A stretch of 64,000 bases of DNA from Panagrolaimus kolymaensis. Taxonomy: Eukaryota; Nematoda; Chromadorea; Rhabditida; Panagrolaimidae. Within the stretch, counting starts at the first letter, position 1. Each line of letters starts with the position of its first letter. The stretch is from contig JAJQJQ010000037.1 in assembly GCA_028622995.1 (NCBI GenBank), positions 1,364,001 through 1,428,000 of the forward strand, in the 5' to 3' direction. Below are positions 21,833-37,396 of the stretch, piece by piece. The position numbers and the translations under genes were made by a program. The notes beneath the pieces are model-generated. The model saw nothing but the letters and a program-made list of their open reading frames with translations, made no database searches and was not told the DNA's origin.

Positions 21833-22634
21833 GAACTTTAATACGTTCAAAAAAATAAAAATGATACCATTTTTTATAAATCGTCTCATAATTCTTTAGT
21901 CATGGAAATTCTTTGATTTTGGTTTATTAAAATAAATTTTCCTTCTTTAAATGAAGCTAAAAACGTTGGCTAATAAAATTTAACTCAAACGAGAACTTTA
22001 ATTCGTTCAAAAAAATAAAAATGATACCATTTTTTATAAATCGTTTCATAATTCTTTAGTCATGGAAATTCTTTGAATTTGGTTTATTAAAATAAATTTT
22101 CCTTCTTTAAATGAAGCTAAAAACGTTGGCTAATAAAATTTTACTCAAACGAGAACTTTAATACGTTCAAAAAAAAATAAAAATGATACCATTTTTTATA
22201 AATCGTTTCATAATTCTTTAGTCATGGAAATTCTTTGAATTTGGTTTATTAAAACAAATTTTCTTGCCAAAAAGAAAGCTAAAAACGTTGGCTAATAAAA
22301 TTTTACTCAAACGAGAACTTTAATACGTTCAAAAAAATAAAAATGATACCATTTTTTATAAATCGTCTCATAATTCTTTAGTCATGGAAATTCTTTGATT
22401 TTGGTTTATTAAAATAAATTTTCCTTCTTTAAATGAAGCTAAAAACGTTGGCTAATAAAATTTAACTCAAACGAGAACTTTAATACGTTCAAAAAAATAA
22501 AAATGATACCATTTTTTATAAATCGTTTCATAATTCTTTAGTCATGGAAATTCTTTGAATTTGGTTTATTAAAATAAATTTTCCTTCTTTAAATGAAGCT
22601 AAAAACGTTGGCTAATAAAATTTAACTCAAACGA

Positions 22635-24559
22635 GAACTTTAATACGTTCAAAAAAATAAAAATGATACCATTTTTTATAAATCGTTTCATAATTCTTTA
22701 GTCATGGAAATTCTTTGAATTTGGTTTATTAAAATAAATTTTTTTTCTTTAAATGAAGCTAAAAACGTTGGCTAATAAAATTTTACTCAAACGAGAACTT
22801 TAATACGTTCAAAAAAAAATAAAAATGATACCATTTTTTATAAATCGTTACATAATTCTTTAGTCATGGAAATTCTTTGATTTTGGTTTATTAAAATAAA
22901 TTTTCCTGCCAAAAAGAAAGCTAAAAACGTTGGCTAATAAAATTTTACTCAAACGAGAACTTTAATACGTTCAAAAAAAAATAAAAATGATACCATTTTT
23001 TATAAATCGTTTCATAATTCTTTAGTCATGGAAATTCTTTGAATTTGGTTTATTAAAACAAATTTTCCTGCTTTAAATGAAGCTAAAAACGTTGGCTAAT
23101 AAAATTTAACTCAAACGAGAACTTTAATTCGTTCAAAAAAATAAAAATGATACCATTTTTTATAAATCGTTTCATAATTCTTTAGTCATGGAAATTCTTT
23201 GAATTTGGTTTATTAAAATAAATTTTCCTTCTTTAAATGAAGCTAAAAACGTTGGCTAATAAAATTTTACTCAAACGAGAACTTTAATACGTTCAAAAAA
23301 AATAAAAATGATACCATTTTTTATAAATCGTTTCATAATTCTTTAGTCATGGAAATTCTTTGAATTTGGTTTATTAAAACAAATTTTCTTGCCAAAAAGA
23401 AAGCTAAAAACGTTGGCTAATAAAATTTTACTCAAACGAGAACTTTAATACGTTCAAAAAAATAAAAATGATACCATTTTTTATAAATCGTCTCATAATT
23501 CTTTAGTCATGGAAATTCTTTGAATTTGGTTTATTAAAATAAATTTTCCTTCTTTAAATGAAGCTAAAAACGTTGGCTAATAAAATTTAACTCAAACGAG
23601 AACTTTAATTCGTTCAAAAAAATAAAAATGATACCATTTTTTATAAATCGTTTCATAATTCTTTAGTCATGGAAATTCTTTGAATTTGGTTTATTAAAAT
23701 AAATTTTCCTTCTTTAAATGAAGCTAAAAACGTTGGCTAATAAAATTTAACTCAAACGAGAACTTTAATACGTTCAAAAAAATAAAAATGATACCATTTT
23801 TTATAAATCGTTTCATAATTCTTTAGTCATGGAAATTCTTTGAATTTGGTTTATTAAAACAAATTTTCTTGCCAAAAAGAAAGCTAAAAACGTTGGCTAA
23901 TAAAATTTAACTCAAACGAGAACTTTAATACGTTCAAAAAAATAAAAATGATACCATTTTTTATAAATCGTTTCATAATTCTTTAGTCATGGAAATTCTT
24001 TGAATTTGGTTTATTAAAACAAATTTTCTTGCCAAAAAGAAAGCTAAAAACGTTGGCTAATAAAATTTTACTCAAACGAGAACTTTAATACGTTCAAAAA
24101 AATAAAAATGATACCATTTTTTATAAATCGTCTCATAATTCTTTAGTCATGGAAATTCTTTGAATTTGGTTTATTAAAATAAATTTTCCTTCTTTAAATG
24201 AAGCTAAAAACGTTGGCTAATAAAATTTAACTCAAACGAGAACTTTAATTCGTTCAAAAAAATAAAAATGATACCATTTTTTATAAATCGTTTCATAATT
24301 CTTTAGTCATGGAAATTCTTTGAATTTGGTTTATTAAAATAAATTTTCCTTCTTTAAATGAAGCTAAAAACGTTGGCTAATAAAATTTAACTCAAACGAG
24401 AACTTTAATACGTTCAAAAAAATAAAAATGATACCATTTTTTATAAATCGTTTCATAATTCTTTAGTCATGGAAATTCTTTGAATTTGGTTTATTAAAAC
24501 AAATTTTCTTGCCAAAAAGAAAGCTAAAAACGTTGGCTAATAAAATTTTACTCAAACGA
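22635..24559. repeat. 12-monomer module, partner of 27289-29213 (offset 4654)
   Basis: The module starts with a monomer having eight T before CTTTAAATG, then GTTACAT/CTGCC, AAAACAAA/CTGCTTT, TTCGTTC/CTTC, A8/TTGCC, GTCTCAT, TTCGTTC, two TTGCC, GTCTCAT, TTCGTTC, TTGCC. All twelve types line up with 27289-29213. The one clear difference is TTTAACTC here against TTTATTTC in the downstream copy. Confidence 0.85.
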
Positions 24560-26808
24560 GAACTTTAATACGTTCAAAAAAATAAAAATGATACCATTTT
24601 TTATAAATCGTCTCATAATTCTTTAGTCATGGAAATTCTTTGATTTTGGTTTATTAAAATAAATTTTCCTTCTTTAAATGAAGCTAAAAACGTTGGCTAA
24701 TAAAATTTAACTCAAACGAGAACTTTAATACGTTCAAAAAAATAAAAATGATACCATTTTTTATAAATCGTTTCATAATTCTTTAGTCATGGAAATTCTT
24801 TGAATTTGGTTTATTAAAATAAATTTTCCTTCTTTAAATGAAGCTAAAAACGTTGGCTAATAAAATTTTACTCAAACGAGAACTTTAATACGTTCAAAAA
24901 AAAATAAAAATGATACCATTTTTTATAAATCGTTACATAATTCTTTAGTCATGGAAATTCTTTGATTTTGGTTTATTAAAATAAATTTTCCTGCCAAAAA
25001 GAAAGCTAAAAACGTTGGCTAATAAAATTTTACTCAAACGAGAACTTTAATACGTTCAAAAAAAAATAAAAATGATACCATTTTTTATAAATCGTTTCAT
25101 AATTCTTTAGTCATGGAAATTCTTTGAATTTGGTTTATTAAAATAAATTTTCCTTCTTTAAATGAAGCTAAAAACGTTGGCTAATAAAATTTTACTCAAA
25201 CGAGAACTTTAATACGTTCAAAAAAAAATAAAAATGATACCATTTTTTATAAATCGTTTCATAATTCTTTAGTCATGGAAATTCTTTGAATTTGGTTTAT
25301 TAAAATAAATTTTCCTTCTTTAAATGAAGCTAAAAACGTTGGCTAATAAAATTTAACTCAAACGAGAACTTTAATTCGTTCAAAAAAATAAAAATGATAC
25401 CATTTTTTATAAATCGTTTCATAATTCTTTAGTCATGGAAATTCTTTGAATTTGGTTTATTAAAATAAATTTTCCTTCTTTAAATGAAGCTAAAAACGTT
25501 GGCTAATAAAATTTTACTCAAACGAGAACTTTAATACGTTCAAAAAAATAAAAATGATACCATTTTTTATAAATCGTCTCATAATTCTTTAGTCATGGAA
25601 ATTCTTTGATTTTGGTTTATTAAAATAAATTTTCCTTCTTTAAATGAAGCTAAAAACGTTGGCTAATAAAATTTTACTCAAACGAGAACTTTAATACGTT
25701 CAAAAAAAATAAAAATGATACCATTTTTTATAAATCGTTTCATAATTCTTTAGTCATGGAAATTCTTTGAATTTGGTTTATTAAAACAAATTTTCTTGCC
25801 AAAAAGAAAGCTAAAAACGTTGGCTAATAAAATTTTACTCAAACGAGAACTTTAATACGTTCAAAAAAATAAAAATGATACCATTTTTTATAAATCGTCT
25901 CATAATTCTTTAGTCATGGAAATTCTTTGATTTTGGTTTATTAAAATAAATTTTCCTTCTTTAAATGAAGCTAAAAACGTTGGCTAATAAAATTTAACTC
26001 AAACGAGAACTTTAATACGTTCAAAAAAATAAAAATGATACCATTTTTTATAAATCGTTTCATAATTCTTTAGTCATGGAAATTCTTTGAATTTGGTTTA
26101 TTAAAATAAATTTTCCTTCTTTAAATGAAGCTAAAAACGTTGGCTAATAAAATTTAACTCAAACGAGAACTTTAATACGTTCAAAAAAATAAAAATGATA
26201 CCATTTTTTATAAATCGTTTCATAATTCTTTAGTCATGGAAATTCTTTGAATTTGGTTTATTAAAACAAATTTTCTTGCCAAAAAGAAAGCTAAAAACGT
26301 TGGCTAATAAAATTTTACTCAAACGAGAACTTTAATACGTTCAAAAAAATAAAAATGATACCATTTTTTATAAATCGTCTCATAATTCTTTAGTCATGGA
26401 AATTCTTTGATTTTGGTTTATTAAAATAAATTTTCCTTCTTTAAATGAAGCTAAAAACGTTGGCTAATAAAATTTAACTCAAACGAGAACTTTAATTCGT
26501 TCAAAAAAATAAAAATGATACCATTTTTTATAAATCGTTTCATAATTCTTTAGTCATGGAAATTCTTTGAATTTGGTTTATTAAAATAAATTTTCCTTCT
26601 TTAAATGAAGCTAAAAACGTTGGCTAATAAAATTTTACTCAAACGAGAACTTTAATACGTTCAAAAAAAAATAAAAATGATACCATTTTTTATAAATCGT
26701 TTCATAATTCTTTAGTCATGGAAATTCTTTGAATTTGGTTTATTAAAACAAATTTTCTTGCCAAAAAGAAAGCTAAAAACGTTGGCTAATAAAATTTTAC
26801 TCAAACGA

Positions 26809-29800
26809 GAACTTTAATACGTTCAAAAAAATAAAAATGATACCATTTTTTATAAATCGTTTCATAATTCTTTAGTCATGGAAATTCTTTGAATTTGGTT
26901 TATTAAAACAAATTTTCTTGCCAAAAAGAAAGCTAAAAACGTTGGCTAATAAAATTTTACTCAAACGAGAACTTTAATACGTTCAAAAAAATAAAAATGA
27001 TACCATTTTTTATAAATCGTCTCATAATTCTTTAGTCATGGAAATTCTTTGATTTTGGTTTATTAAAATAAATTTTCCTTCTTTAAATGAAGCTAAAAAC
27101 GTTGGCTAATAAAATTTAACTCAAACGAGAACTTTAATACGTTCAAAAAAATAAAAATGATACCATTTTTTATAAATCGTTTCATAATTCTTTAGTCATG
27201 GAAATTCTTTGAATTTGGTTTATTAAAATAAATTTTCCTTCTTTAAATGAAGCTAAAAACGTTGGCTAATAAAATTTAACTCAAACGAGAACTTTAATAC
27301 GTTCAAAAAAATAAAAATGATACCATTTTTTATAAATCGTTTCATAATTCTTTAGTCATGGAAATTCTTTGAATTTGGTTTATTAAAATAAATTTTTTTT
27401 CTTTAAATGAAGCTAAAAACGTTGGCTAATAAAATTTTACTCAAACGAGAACTTTAATACGTTCAAAAAAAAATAAAAATGATACCATTTTTTATAAATC
27501 GTTACATAATTCTTTAGTCATGGAAATTCTTTGATTTTGGTTTATTAAAATAAATTTTCCTGCCAAAAAGAAAGCTAAAAACGTTGGCTAATAAAATTTT
27601 ACTCAAACGAGAACTTTAATACGTTCAAAAAAAAATAAAAATGATACCATTTTTTATAAATCGTTTCATAATTCTTTAGTCATGGAAATTCTTTGAATTT
27701 GGTTTATTAAAACAAATTTTCCTGCTTTAAATGAAGCTAAAAACGTTGGCTAATAAAATTTAACTCAAACGAGAACTTTAATTCGTTCAAAAAAATAAAA
27801 ATGATACCATTTTTTATAAATCGTTTCATAATTCTTTAGTCATGGAAATTCTTTGAATTTGGTTTATTAAAATAAATTTTCCTTCTTTAAATGAAGCTAA
27901 AAACGTTGGCTAATAAAATTTTACTCAAACGAGAACTTTAATACGTTCAAAAAAAATAAAAATGATACCATTTTTTATAAATCGTTTCATAATTCTTTAG
28001 TCATGGAAATTCTTTGAATTTGGTTTATTAAAACAAATTTTCTTGCCAAAAAGAAAGCTAAAAACGTTGGCTAATAAAATTTTACTCAAACGAGAACTTT
28101 AATACGTTCAAAAAAATAAAAATGATACCATTTTTTATAAATCGTCTCATAATTCTTTAGTCATGGAAATTCTTTGAATTTGGTTTATTAAAATAAATTT
28201 TCCTTCTTTAAATGAAGCTAAAAACGTTGGCTAATAAAATTTAACTCAAACGAGAACTTTAATTCGTTCAAAAAAATAAAAATGATACCATTTTTTATAA
28301 ATCGTTTCATAATTCTTTAGTCATGGAAATTCTTTGAATTTGGTTTATTAAAATAAATTTTCCTTCTTTAAATGAAGCTAAAAACGTTGGCTAATAAAAT
28401 TTATTTCAAACGAGAACTTTAATACGTTCAAAAAAATAAAAATGATACCATTTTTTATAAATCGTTTCATAATTCTTTAGTCATGGAAATTCTTTGAATT
28501 TGGTTTATTAAAACAAATTTTCTTGCCAAAAAGAAAGCTAAAAACGTTGGCTAATAAAATTTAACTCAAACGAGAACTTTAATACGTTCAAAAAAATAAA
28601 AATGATACCATTTTTTATAAATCGTTTCATAATTCTTTAGTCATGGAAATTCTTTGAATTTGGTTTATTAAAACAAATTTTCTTGCCAAAAAGAAAGCTA
28701 AAAACGTTGGCTAATAAAATTTTACTCAAACGAGAACTTTAATACGTTCAAAAAAATAAAAATGATACCATTTTTTATAAATCGTCTCATAATTCTTTAG
28801 TCATGGAAATTCTTTGAATTTGGTTTATTAAAATAAATTTTCCTTCTTTAAATGAAGCTAAAAACGTTGGCTAATAAAATTTAACTCAAACGAGAACTTT
28901 AATTCGTTCAAAAAAATAAAAATGATACCATTTTTTATAAATCGTTTCATAATTCTTTAGTCATGGAAATTCTTTGAATTTGGTTTATTAAAATAAATTT
29001 TCCTTCTTTAAATGAAGCTAAAAACGTTGGCTAATAAAATTTAACTCAAACGAGAACTTTAATACGTTCAAAAAAATAAAAATGATACCATTTTTTATAA
29101 ATCGTTTCATAATTCTTTAGTCATGGAAATTCTTTGAATTTGGTTTATTAAAACAAATTTTCTTGCCAAAAAGAAAGCTAAAAACGTTGGCTAATAAAAT
29201 TTTACTCAAACGAGAACTTTAATACGTTCAAAAAAATAAAAATGATACCATTTTTTATAAATCGTTTCATAATTCTTTAGTCATGGAAATTCTTTGAATT
29301 TGGTTTATTAAAATAAATTTTCCTTCTTTAAATGAAGCTAAAAACGTTGGCTAATAAAATTTTACTCAAACGAGAACTTTAATACGTTCAAAAAAAAATA
29401 AAAATGATACCATTTTTTATAAATCGTTACATAATTCTTTAGTCATGGAAATTCTTTGATTTTGGTTTATTAAAATAAATTTTCCTTCTTTAAATGAAGC
29501 TAAAAACGTTGGCTAATAAAATTTAACTCAAACGAGAACTTTAATACGTTCAAAAAAATAAAAATGATACCATTTTTTATAAATCGTTTCATAATTCTTT
29601 AGTCATGGAAATTCTTTGAATTTGGTTTATTAAAATAAATTTTCCTTCTTTAAATGAAGCTAAAAACGTTGGCTAATAAAATTTTACTCAAACGAGAACT
29701 TTAATACGTTCAAAAAAAAATAAAAATGATACCATTTTTTATAAATCGTTACATAATTCTTTAGTCATGGAAATTCTTTGATTTTGGTTTATTAAAATAA

Positions 29801-31942
29801 ATTTTCCTGCCAAAAAGAAAGCTAAAAACGTTGGCTAATAAAATTTTACTCAAACGAGAACTTTAATACGTTCAAAAAAAAATAAAAATGATACCATTTT
29901 TTATAAATCGTTTCATAATTCTTTAGTCATGGAAATTCTTTGAATTTGGTTTATTAAAATAAATTTTCCTTCTTTAAATGAAGCTAAAAACGTTGGCTAA
30001 TAAAATTTTACTCAAACGAGAACTTTAATACGTTCAAAAAAAAATAAAAATGATACCATTTTTTATAAATCGTTTCATAATTCTTTAGTCATGGAAATTC
30101 TTTGAATTTGGTTTATTAAAATAAATTTTCCTTCTTTAAATGAAGCTAAAAACGTTGGCTAATAAAATTTAACTCAAACGAGAACTTTAATTCGTTCAAA
30201 AAAATAAAAATGATACCATTTTTTATAAATCGTTTCATAATTCTTTAGTCATGGAAATTCTTTGAATTTGGTTTATTAAAATAAATTTTCCTTCTTTAAA
30301 TGAAGCTAAAAACGTTGGCTAATAAAATTTTACTCAAACGAGAACTTTAATACGTTCAAAAAAATAAAAATGATACCATTTTTTATAAATCGTCTCATAA
30401 TTCTTTAGTCATGGAAATTCTTTGATTTTGGTTTATTAAAATAAATTTTCCTTCTTTAAATGAAGCTAAAAACGTTGGCTAATAAAATTTTACTCAAACG
30501 AGAACTTTAATACGTTCAAAAAAAATAAAAATGATACCATTTTTTATAAATCGTTTCATAATTCTTTAGTCATGGAAATTCTTTGAATTTGGTTTATTAA
30601 AACAAATTTTCTTGCCAAAAAGAAAGCTAAAAACGTTGGCTAATAAAATTTTACTCAAACGAGAACTTTAATACGTTCAAAAAAATAAAAATGATACCAT
30701 TTTTTATAAATCGTCTCATAATTCTTTAGTCATGGAAATTCTTTGATTTTGGTTTATTAAAATAAATTTTCCTTCTTTAAATGAAGCTAAAAACGTTGGC
30801 TAATAAAATTTTACTCAAACGAGAACTTTAATACGTTCAAAAAAATAAAAATGATACCATTTTTTATAAATCGTTTCATAATTCTTTAGTCATGGAAATT
30901 CTTTGAATTTGGTTTATTAAAATAAATTTTCCTTCTTTAAATGAAGCTAAAAACGTTGGCTAATAAAATTTAACTCAAACGAGAACTTTAATACGTTCAA
31001 AAAAATAAAAATGATACCATTTTTTATAAATCGTTTCATAATTCTTTAGTCATGGAAATTCTTTGAATTTGGTTTATTAAAATAAATTTTCCTTCTTTAA
31101 ATGAAGCTAAAAACGTTGGCTAATAAAATTTTACTCAAACGAGAACTTTAATACGTTCAAAAAAATAAAAATGATACCATTTTTTATAAATCGTTTCATA
31201 ATTCTTTAGTCATGGAAATTCTTTGAATTTGGTTTATTAAAATAAATTTTCCTTCTTTAAATGAAGCTAAAAACGTTGGCTAATAAAATTTAACTCAAAC
31301 GAGAACTTTAATACGTTCAAAAAAATAAAAATGATACCATTTTTTATAAATCGTTTCATAATTCTTTAGTCATGGAAATTCTTTGAATTTGGTTTATTAA
31401 AATAAATTTTCCTTCTTTAAATGAAGCTAAAAACGTTGGCTAATAAAATTTTACTCAAACGAGAACTTTAATACGTTCAAAAAAATAAAAATGATACCAT
31501 TTTTTATAAATCGTTTCATAATTCTTTAGTCATGGAAATTCTTTGAATTTGGTTTATTAAAATAAATTTTCCTTCTTTAAATGAAGCTAAAAACGTTGGC
31601 TAATAAAATTTAACTCAAACGAGAACTTTAATACGTTCAAAAAAATAAAAATGATACCATTTTTTATAAATCGTTTCATAATTCTTTAGTCATGGAAATT
31701 CTTTGATTTTGGTTTATTAAAATAAATTTTCCTTCTTTAAATGAAGCTAAAAACGTTGGCTAATAAAATTTAACTCAAACGAGAACTTTAATACGTTCAA
31801 AAAAATAAAAATGATACCATTTTTTATAAATCGTTTCATAATTCTTTAGTCATGGAAATTCTTTGAATTTGGTTTATTAAAATAAATTTTCCTTCTTTAA
31901 ATGAAGCTAAAAACGTTGGCTAATAAAATTTAACTCAAACGA
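26809..31942. repeat. 32-monomer tandem segmental duplication, copy A (5134 bp)
   Basis: Diagnostic variants recur exactly 5134 bp downstream: GTTACAT at 27501/32635, 29426/34560 and 29748/34882; T8 at 27393/32527; TTATTTC at 28401/33535; TAATTCG at 30188/35322; CGTCTCAT at 30391/35525. Monomer-by-monomer typing of this copy gives 32 monomers, and copy B agreed wherever I compared it. Correspondence fails one monomer to the left (26647 versus 31783) and one to the right (31943 versus 37077), which fixes the ends. Confidence 0.92.
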
Positions 31943-34900
31943 GAACTTTAATACGTTCAAAAAAATAAAAATGATACCATTTTTTATAAATCGTTTCATA
32001 ATTCTTTAGTCATGGAAATTCTTTGAATTTGGTTTATTAAAACAAATTTTCTTGCCAAAAAGAAAGCTAAAAACGTTGGCTAATAAAATTTTACTCAAAC
32101 GAGAACTTTAATACGTTCAAAAAAATAAAAATGATACCATTTTTTATAAATCGTCTCATAATTCTTTAGTCATGGAAATTCTTTGATTTTGGTTTATTAA
32201 AATAAATTTTCCTTCTTTAAATGAAGCTAAAAACGTTGGCTAATAAAATTTAACTCAAACGAGAACTTTAATACGTTCAAAAAAATAAAAATGATACCAT
32301 TTTTTATAAATCGTTTCATAATTCTTTAGTCATGGAAATTCTTTGAATTTGGTTTATTAAAATAAATTTTCCTTCTTTAAATGAAGCTAAAAACGTTGGC
32401 TAATAAAATTTAACTCAAACGAGAACTTTAATACGTTCAAAAAAATAAAAATGATACCATTTTTTATAAATCGTTTCATAATTCTTTAGTCATGGAAATT
32501 CTTTGAATTTGGTTTATTAAAATAAATTTTTTTTCTTTAAATGAAGCTAAAAACGTTGGCTAATAAAATTTTACTCAAACGAGAACTTTAATACGTTCAA
32601 AAAAAAATAAAAATGATACCATTTTTTATAAATCGTTACATAATTCTTTAGTCATGGAAATTCTTTGATTTTGGTTTATTAAAATAAATTTTCCTGCCAA
32701 AAAGAAAGCTAAAAACGTTGGCTAATAAAATTTTACTCAAACGAGAACTTTAATACGTTCAAAAAAAAATAAAAATGATACCATTTTTTATAAATCGTTT
32801 CATAATTCTTTAGTCATGGAAATTCTTTGAATTTGGTTTATTAAAACAAATTTTCCTGCTTTAAATGAAGCTAAAAACGTTGGCTAATAAAATTTAACTC
32901 AAACGAGAACTTTAATTCGTTCAAAAAAATAAAAATGATACCATTTTTTATAAATCGTTTCATAATTCTTTAGTCATGGAAATTCTTTGAATTTGGTTTA
33001 TTAAAATAAATTTTCCTTCTTTAAATGAAGCTAAAAACGTTGGCTAATAAAATTTTACTCAAACGAGAACTTTAATACGTTCAAAAAAAATAAAAATGAT
33101 ACCATTTTTTATAAATCGTTTCATAATTCTTTAGTCATGGAAATTCTTTGAATTTGGTTTATTAAAACAAATTTTCTTGCCAAAAAGAAAGCTAAAAACG
33201 TTGGCTAATAAAATTTTACTCAAACGAGAACTTTAATACGTTCAAAAAAATAAAAATGATACCATTTTTTATAAATCGTCTCATAATTCTTTAGTCATGG
33301 AAATTCTTTGAATTTGGTTTATTAAAATAAATTTTCCTTCTTTAAATGAAGCTAAAAACGTTGGCTAATAAAATTTAACTCAAACGAGAACTTTAATTCG
33401 TTCAAAAAAATAAAAATGATACCATTTTTTATAAATCGTTTCATAATTCTTTAGTCATGGAAATTCTTTGAATTTGGTTTATTAAAATAAATTTTCCTTC
33501 TTTAAATGAAGCTAAAAACGTTGGCTAATAAAATTTATTTCAAACGAGAACTTTAATACGTTCAAAAAAATAAAAATGATACCATTTTTTATAAATCGTT
33601 TCATAATTCTTTAGTCATGGAAATTCTTTGAATTTGGTTTATTAAAACAAATTTTCTTGCCAAAAAGAAAGCTAAAAACGTTGGCTAATAAAATTTAACT
33701 CAAACGAGAACTTTAATACGTTCAAAAAAATAAAAATGATACCATTTTTTATAAATCGTTTCATAATTCTTTAGTCATGGAAATTCTTTGAATTTGGTTT
33801 ATTAAAACAAATTTTCTTGCCAAAAAGAAAGCTAAAAACGTTGGCTAATAAAATTTTACTCAAACGAGAACTTTAATACGTTCAAAAAAATAAAAATGAT
33901 ACCATTTTTTATAAATCGTCTCATAATTCTTTAGTCATGGAAATTCTTTGAATTTGGTTTATTAAAATAAATTTTCCTTCTTTAAATGAAGCTAAAAACG
34001 TTGGCTAATAAAATTTAACTCAAACGAGAACTTTAATTCGTTCAAAAAAATAAAAATGATACCATTTTTTATAAATCGTTTCATAATTCTTTAGTCATGG
34101 AAATTCTTTGAATTTGGTTTATTAAAATAAATTTTCCTTCTTTAAATGAAGCTAAAAACGTTGGCTAATAAAATTTAACTCAAACGAGAACTTTAATACG
34201 TTCAAAAAAATAAAAATGATACCATTTTTTATAAATCGTTTCATAATTCTTTAGTCATGGAAATTCTTTGAATTTGGTTTATTAAAACAAATTTTCTTGC
34301 CAAAAAGAAAGCTAAAAACGTTGGCTAATAAAATTTTACTCAAACGAGAACTTTAATACGTTCAAAAAAATAAAAATGATACCATTTTTTATAAATCGTT
34401 TCATAATTCTTTAGTCATGGAAATTCTTTGAATTTGGTTTATTAAAATAAATTTTCCTTCTTTAAATGAAGCTAAAAACGTTGGCTAATAAAATTTTACT
34501 CAAACGAGAACTTTAATACGTTCAAAAAAAAATAAAAATGATACCATTTTTTATAAATCGTTACATAATTCTTTAGTCATGGAAATTCTTTGATTTTGGT
34601 TTATTAAAATAAATTTTCCTTCTTTAAATGAAGCTAAAAACGTTGGCTAATAAAATTTAACTCAAACGAGAACTTTAATACGTTCAAAAAAATAAAAATG
34701 ATACCATTTTTTATAAATCGTTTCATAATTCTTTAGTCATGGAAATTCTTTGAATTTGGTTTATTAAAATAAATTTTCCTTCTTTAAATGAAGCTAAAAA
34801 CGTTGGCTAATAAAATTTTACTCAAACGAGAACTTTAATACGTTCAAAAAAAAATAAAAATGATACCATTTTTTATAAATCGTTACATAATTCTTTAGTC

Positions 34901-37076
34901 ATGGAAATTCTTTGATTTTGGTTTATTAAAATAAATTTTCCTGCCAAAAAGAAAGCTAAAAACGTTGGCTAATAAAATTTTACTCAAACGAGAACTTTAA
35001 TACGTTCAAAAAAAAATAAAAATGATACCATTTTTTATAAATCGTTTCATAATTCTTTAGTCATGGAAATTCTTTGAATTTGGTTTATTAAAATAAATTT
35101 TCCTTCTTTAAATGAAGCTAAAAACGTTGGCTAATAAAATTTTACTCAAACGAGAACTTTAATACGTTCAAAAAAAAATAAAAATGATACCATTTTTTAT
35201 AAATCGTTTCATAATTCTTTAGTCATGGAAATTCTTTGAATTTGGTTTATTAAAATAAATTTTCCTTCTTTAAATGAAGCTAAAAACGTTGGCTAATAAA
35301 ATTTAACTCAAACGAGAACTTTAATTCGTTCAAAAAAATAAAAATGATACCATTTTTTATAAATCGTTTCATAATTCTTTAGTCATGGAAATTCTTTGAA
35401 TTTGGTTTATTAAAATAAATTTTCCTTCTTTAAATGAAGCTAAAAACGTTGGCTAATAAAATTTTACTCAAACGAGAACTTTAATACGTTCAAAAAAATA
35501 AAAATGATACCATTTTTTATAAATCGTCTCATAATTCTTTAGTCATGGAAATTCTTTGATTTTGGTTTATTAAAATAAATTTTCCTTCTTTAAATGAAGC
35601 TAAAAACGTTGGCTAATAAAATTTTACTCAAACGAGAACTTTAATACGTTCAAAAAAAATAAAAATGATACCATTTTTTATAAATCGTTTCATAATTCTT
35701 TAGTCATGGAAATTCTTTGAATTTGGTTTATTAAAACAAATTTTCTTGCCAAAAAGAAAGCTAAAAACGTTGGCTAATAAAATTTTACTCAAACGAGAAC
35801 TTTAATACGTTCAAAAAAATAAAAATGATACCATTTTTTATAAATCGTCTCATAATTCTTTAGTCATGGAAATTCTTTGATTTTGGTTTATTAAAATAAA
35901 TTTTCCTTCTTTAAATGAAGCTAAAAACGTTGGCTAATAAAATTTTACTCAAACGAGAACTTTAATACGTTCAAAAAAATAAAAATGATACCATTTTTTA
36001 TAAATCGTTTCATAATTCTTTAGTCATGGAAATTCTTTGAATTTGGTTTATTAAAATAAATTTTCCTTCTTTAAATGAAGCTAAAAACGTTGGCTAATAA
36101 AATTTAACTCAAACGAGAACTTTAATACGTTCAAAAAAATAAAAATGATACCATTTTTTATAAATCGTTTCATAATTCTTTAGTCATGGAAATTCTTTGA
36201 ATTTGGTTTATTAAAATAAATTTTCCTTCTTTAAATGAAGCTAAAAACGTTGGCTAATAAAATTTTACTCAAACGAGAACTTTAATACGTTCAAAAAAAT
36301 AAAAATGATACCATTTTTTATAAATCGTTTCATAATTCTTTAGTCATGGAAATTCTTTGAATTTGGTTTATTAAAATAAATTTTCCTTCTTTAAATGAAG
36401 CTAAAAACGTTGGCTAATAAAATTTAACTCAAACGAGAACTTTAATACGTTCAAAAAAATAAAAATGATACCATTTTTTATAAATCGTTTCATAATTCTT
36501 TAGTCATGGAAATTCTTTGAATTTGGTTTATTAAAATAAATTTTCCTTCTTTAAATGAAGCTAAAAACGTTGGCTAATAAAATTTTACTCAAACGAGAAC
36601 TTTAATACGTTCAAAAAAATAAAAATGATACCATTTTTTATAAATCGTTTCATAATTCTTTAGTCATGGAAATTCTTTGAATTTGGTTTATTAAAATAAA
36701 TTTTCCTTCTTTAAATGAAGCTAAAAACGTTGGCTAATAAAATTTAACTCAAACGAGAACTTTAATACGTTCAAAAAAATAAAAATGATACCATTTTTTA
36801 TAAATCGTTTCATAATTCTTTAGTCATGGAAATTCTTTGATTTTGGTTTATTAAAATAAATTTTCCTTCTTTAAATGAAGCTAAAAACGTTGGCTAATAA
36901 AATTTAACTCAAACGAGAACTTTAATACGTTCAAAAAAATAAAAATGATACCATTTTTTATAAATCGTTTCATAATTCTTTAGTCATGGAAATTCTTTGA
37001 ATTTGGTTTATTAAAATAAATTTTCCTTCTTTAAATGAAGCTAAAAACGTTGGCTAATAAAATTTAACTCAAACGA
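31943..37076. repeat. 32-monomer tandem segmental duplication, copy B (5134 bp)
   Basis: This copy directly adjoins copy A with the same orientation and monomer order. In the monomers I compared I noticed no base difference, but I did not align every base. Such identity over 32 monomers in an otherwise shuffled array implies a very recent duplication, or an assembly artefact. Confidence 0.92.
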
Positions 37077-37396
37077 GAACTTTAATACGTTCAAAAAAAT
37101 AAAAATGATACCATTTTTTATAAATCGTTTCATAATTCTTTAGTCATGGAAATTCTTTGAATTTGGTTTATTAAAATAAATTTTCCTTCTTTAAATGAAG
37201 CTAAAAACGTTGGCTAATAAAATTTAACTCAAACGAGAACTTTAATACGTTCAAAAAAATAAAAATGATACCATTTTTTATAAATCGTTTCATAATTCTT
37301 TAGTCATGGAAATTCTTTGAATTTGGTTTATTAAAATAAATTTTCCTTCTTTAAATGAAGCTAAAAACGTTGGCTAATAAAATTTTACTCAAACGA

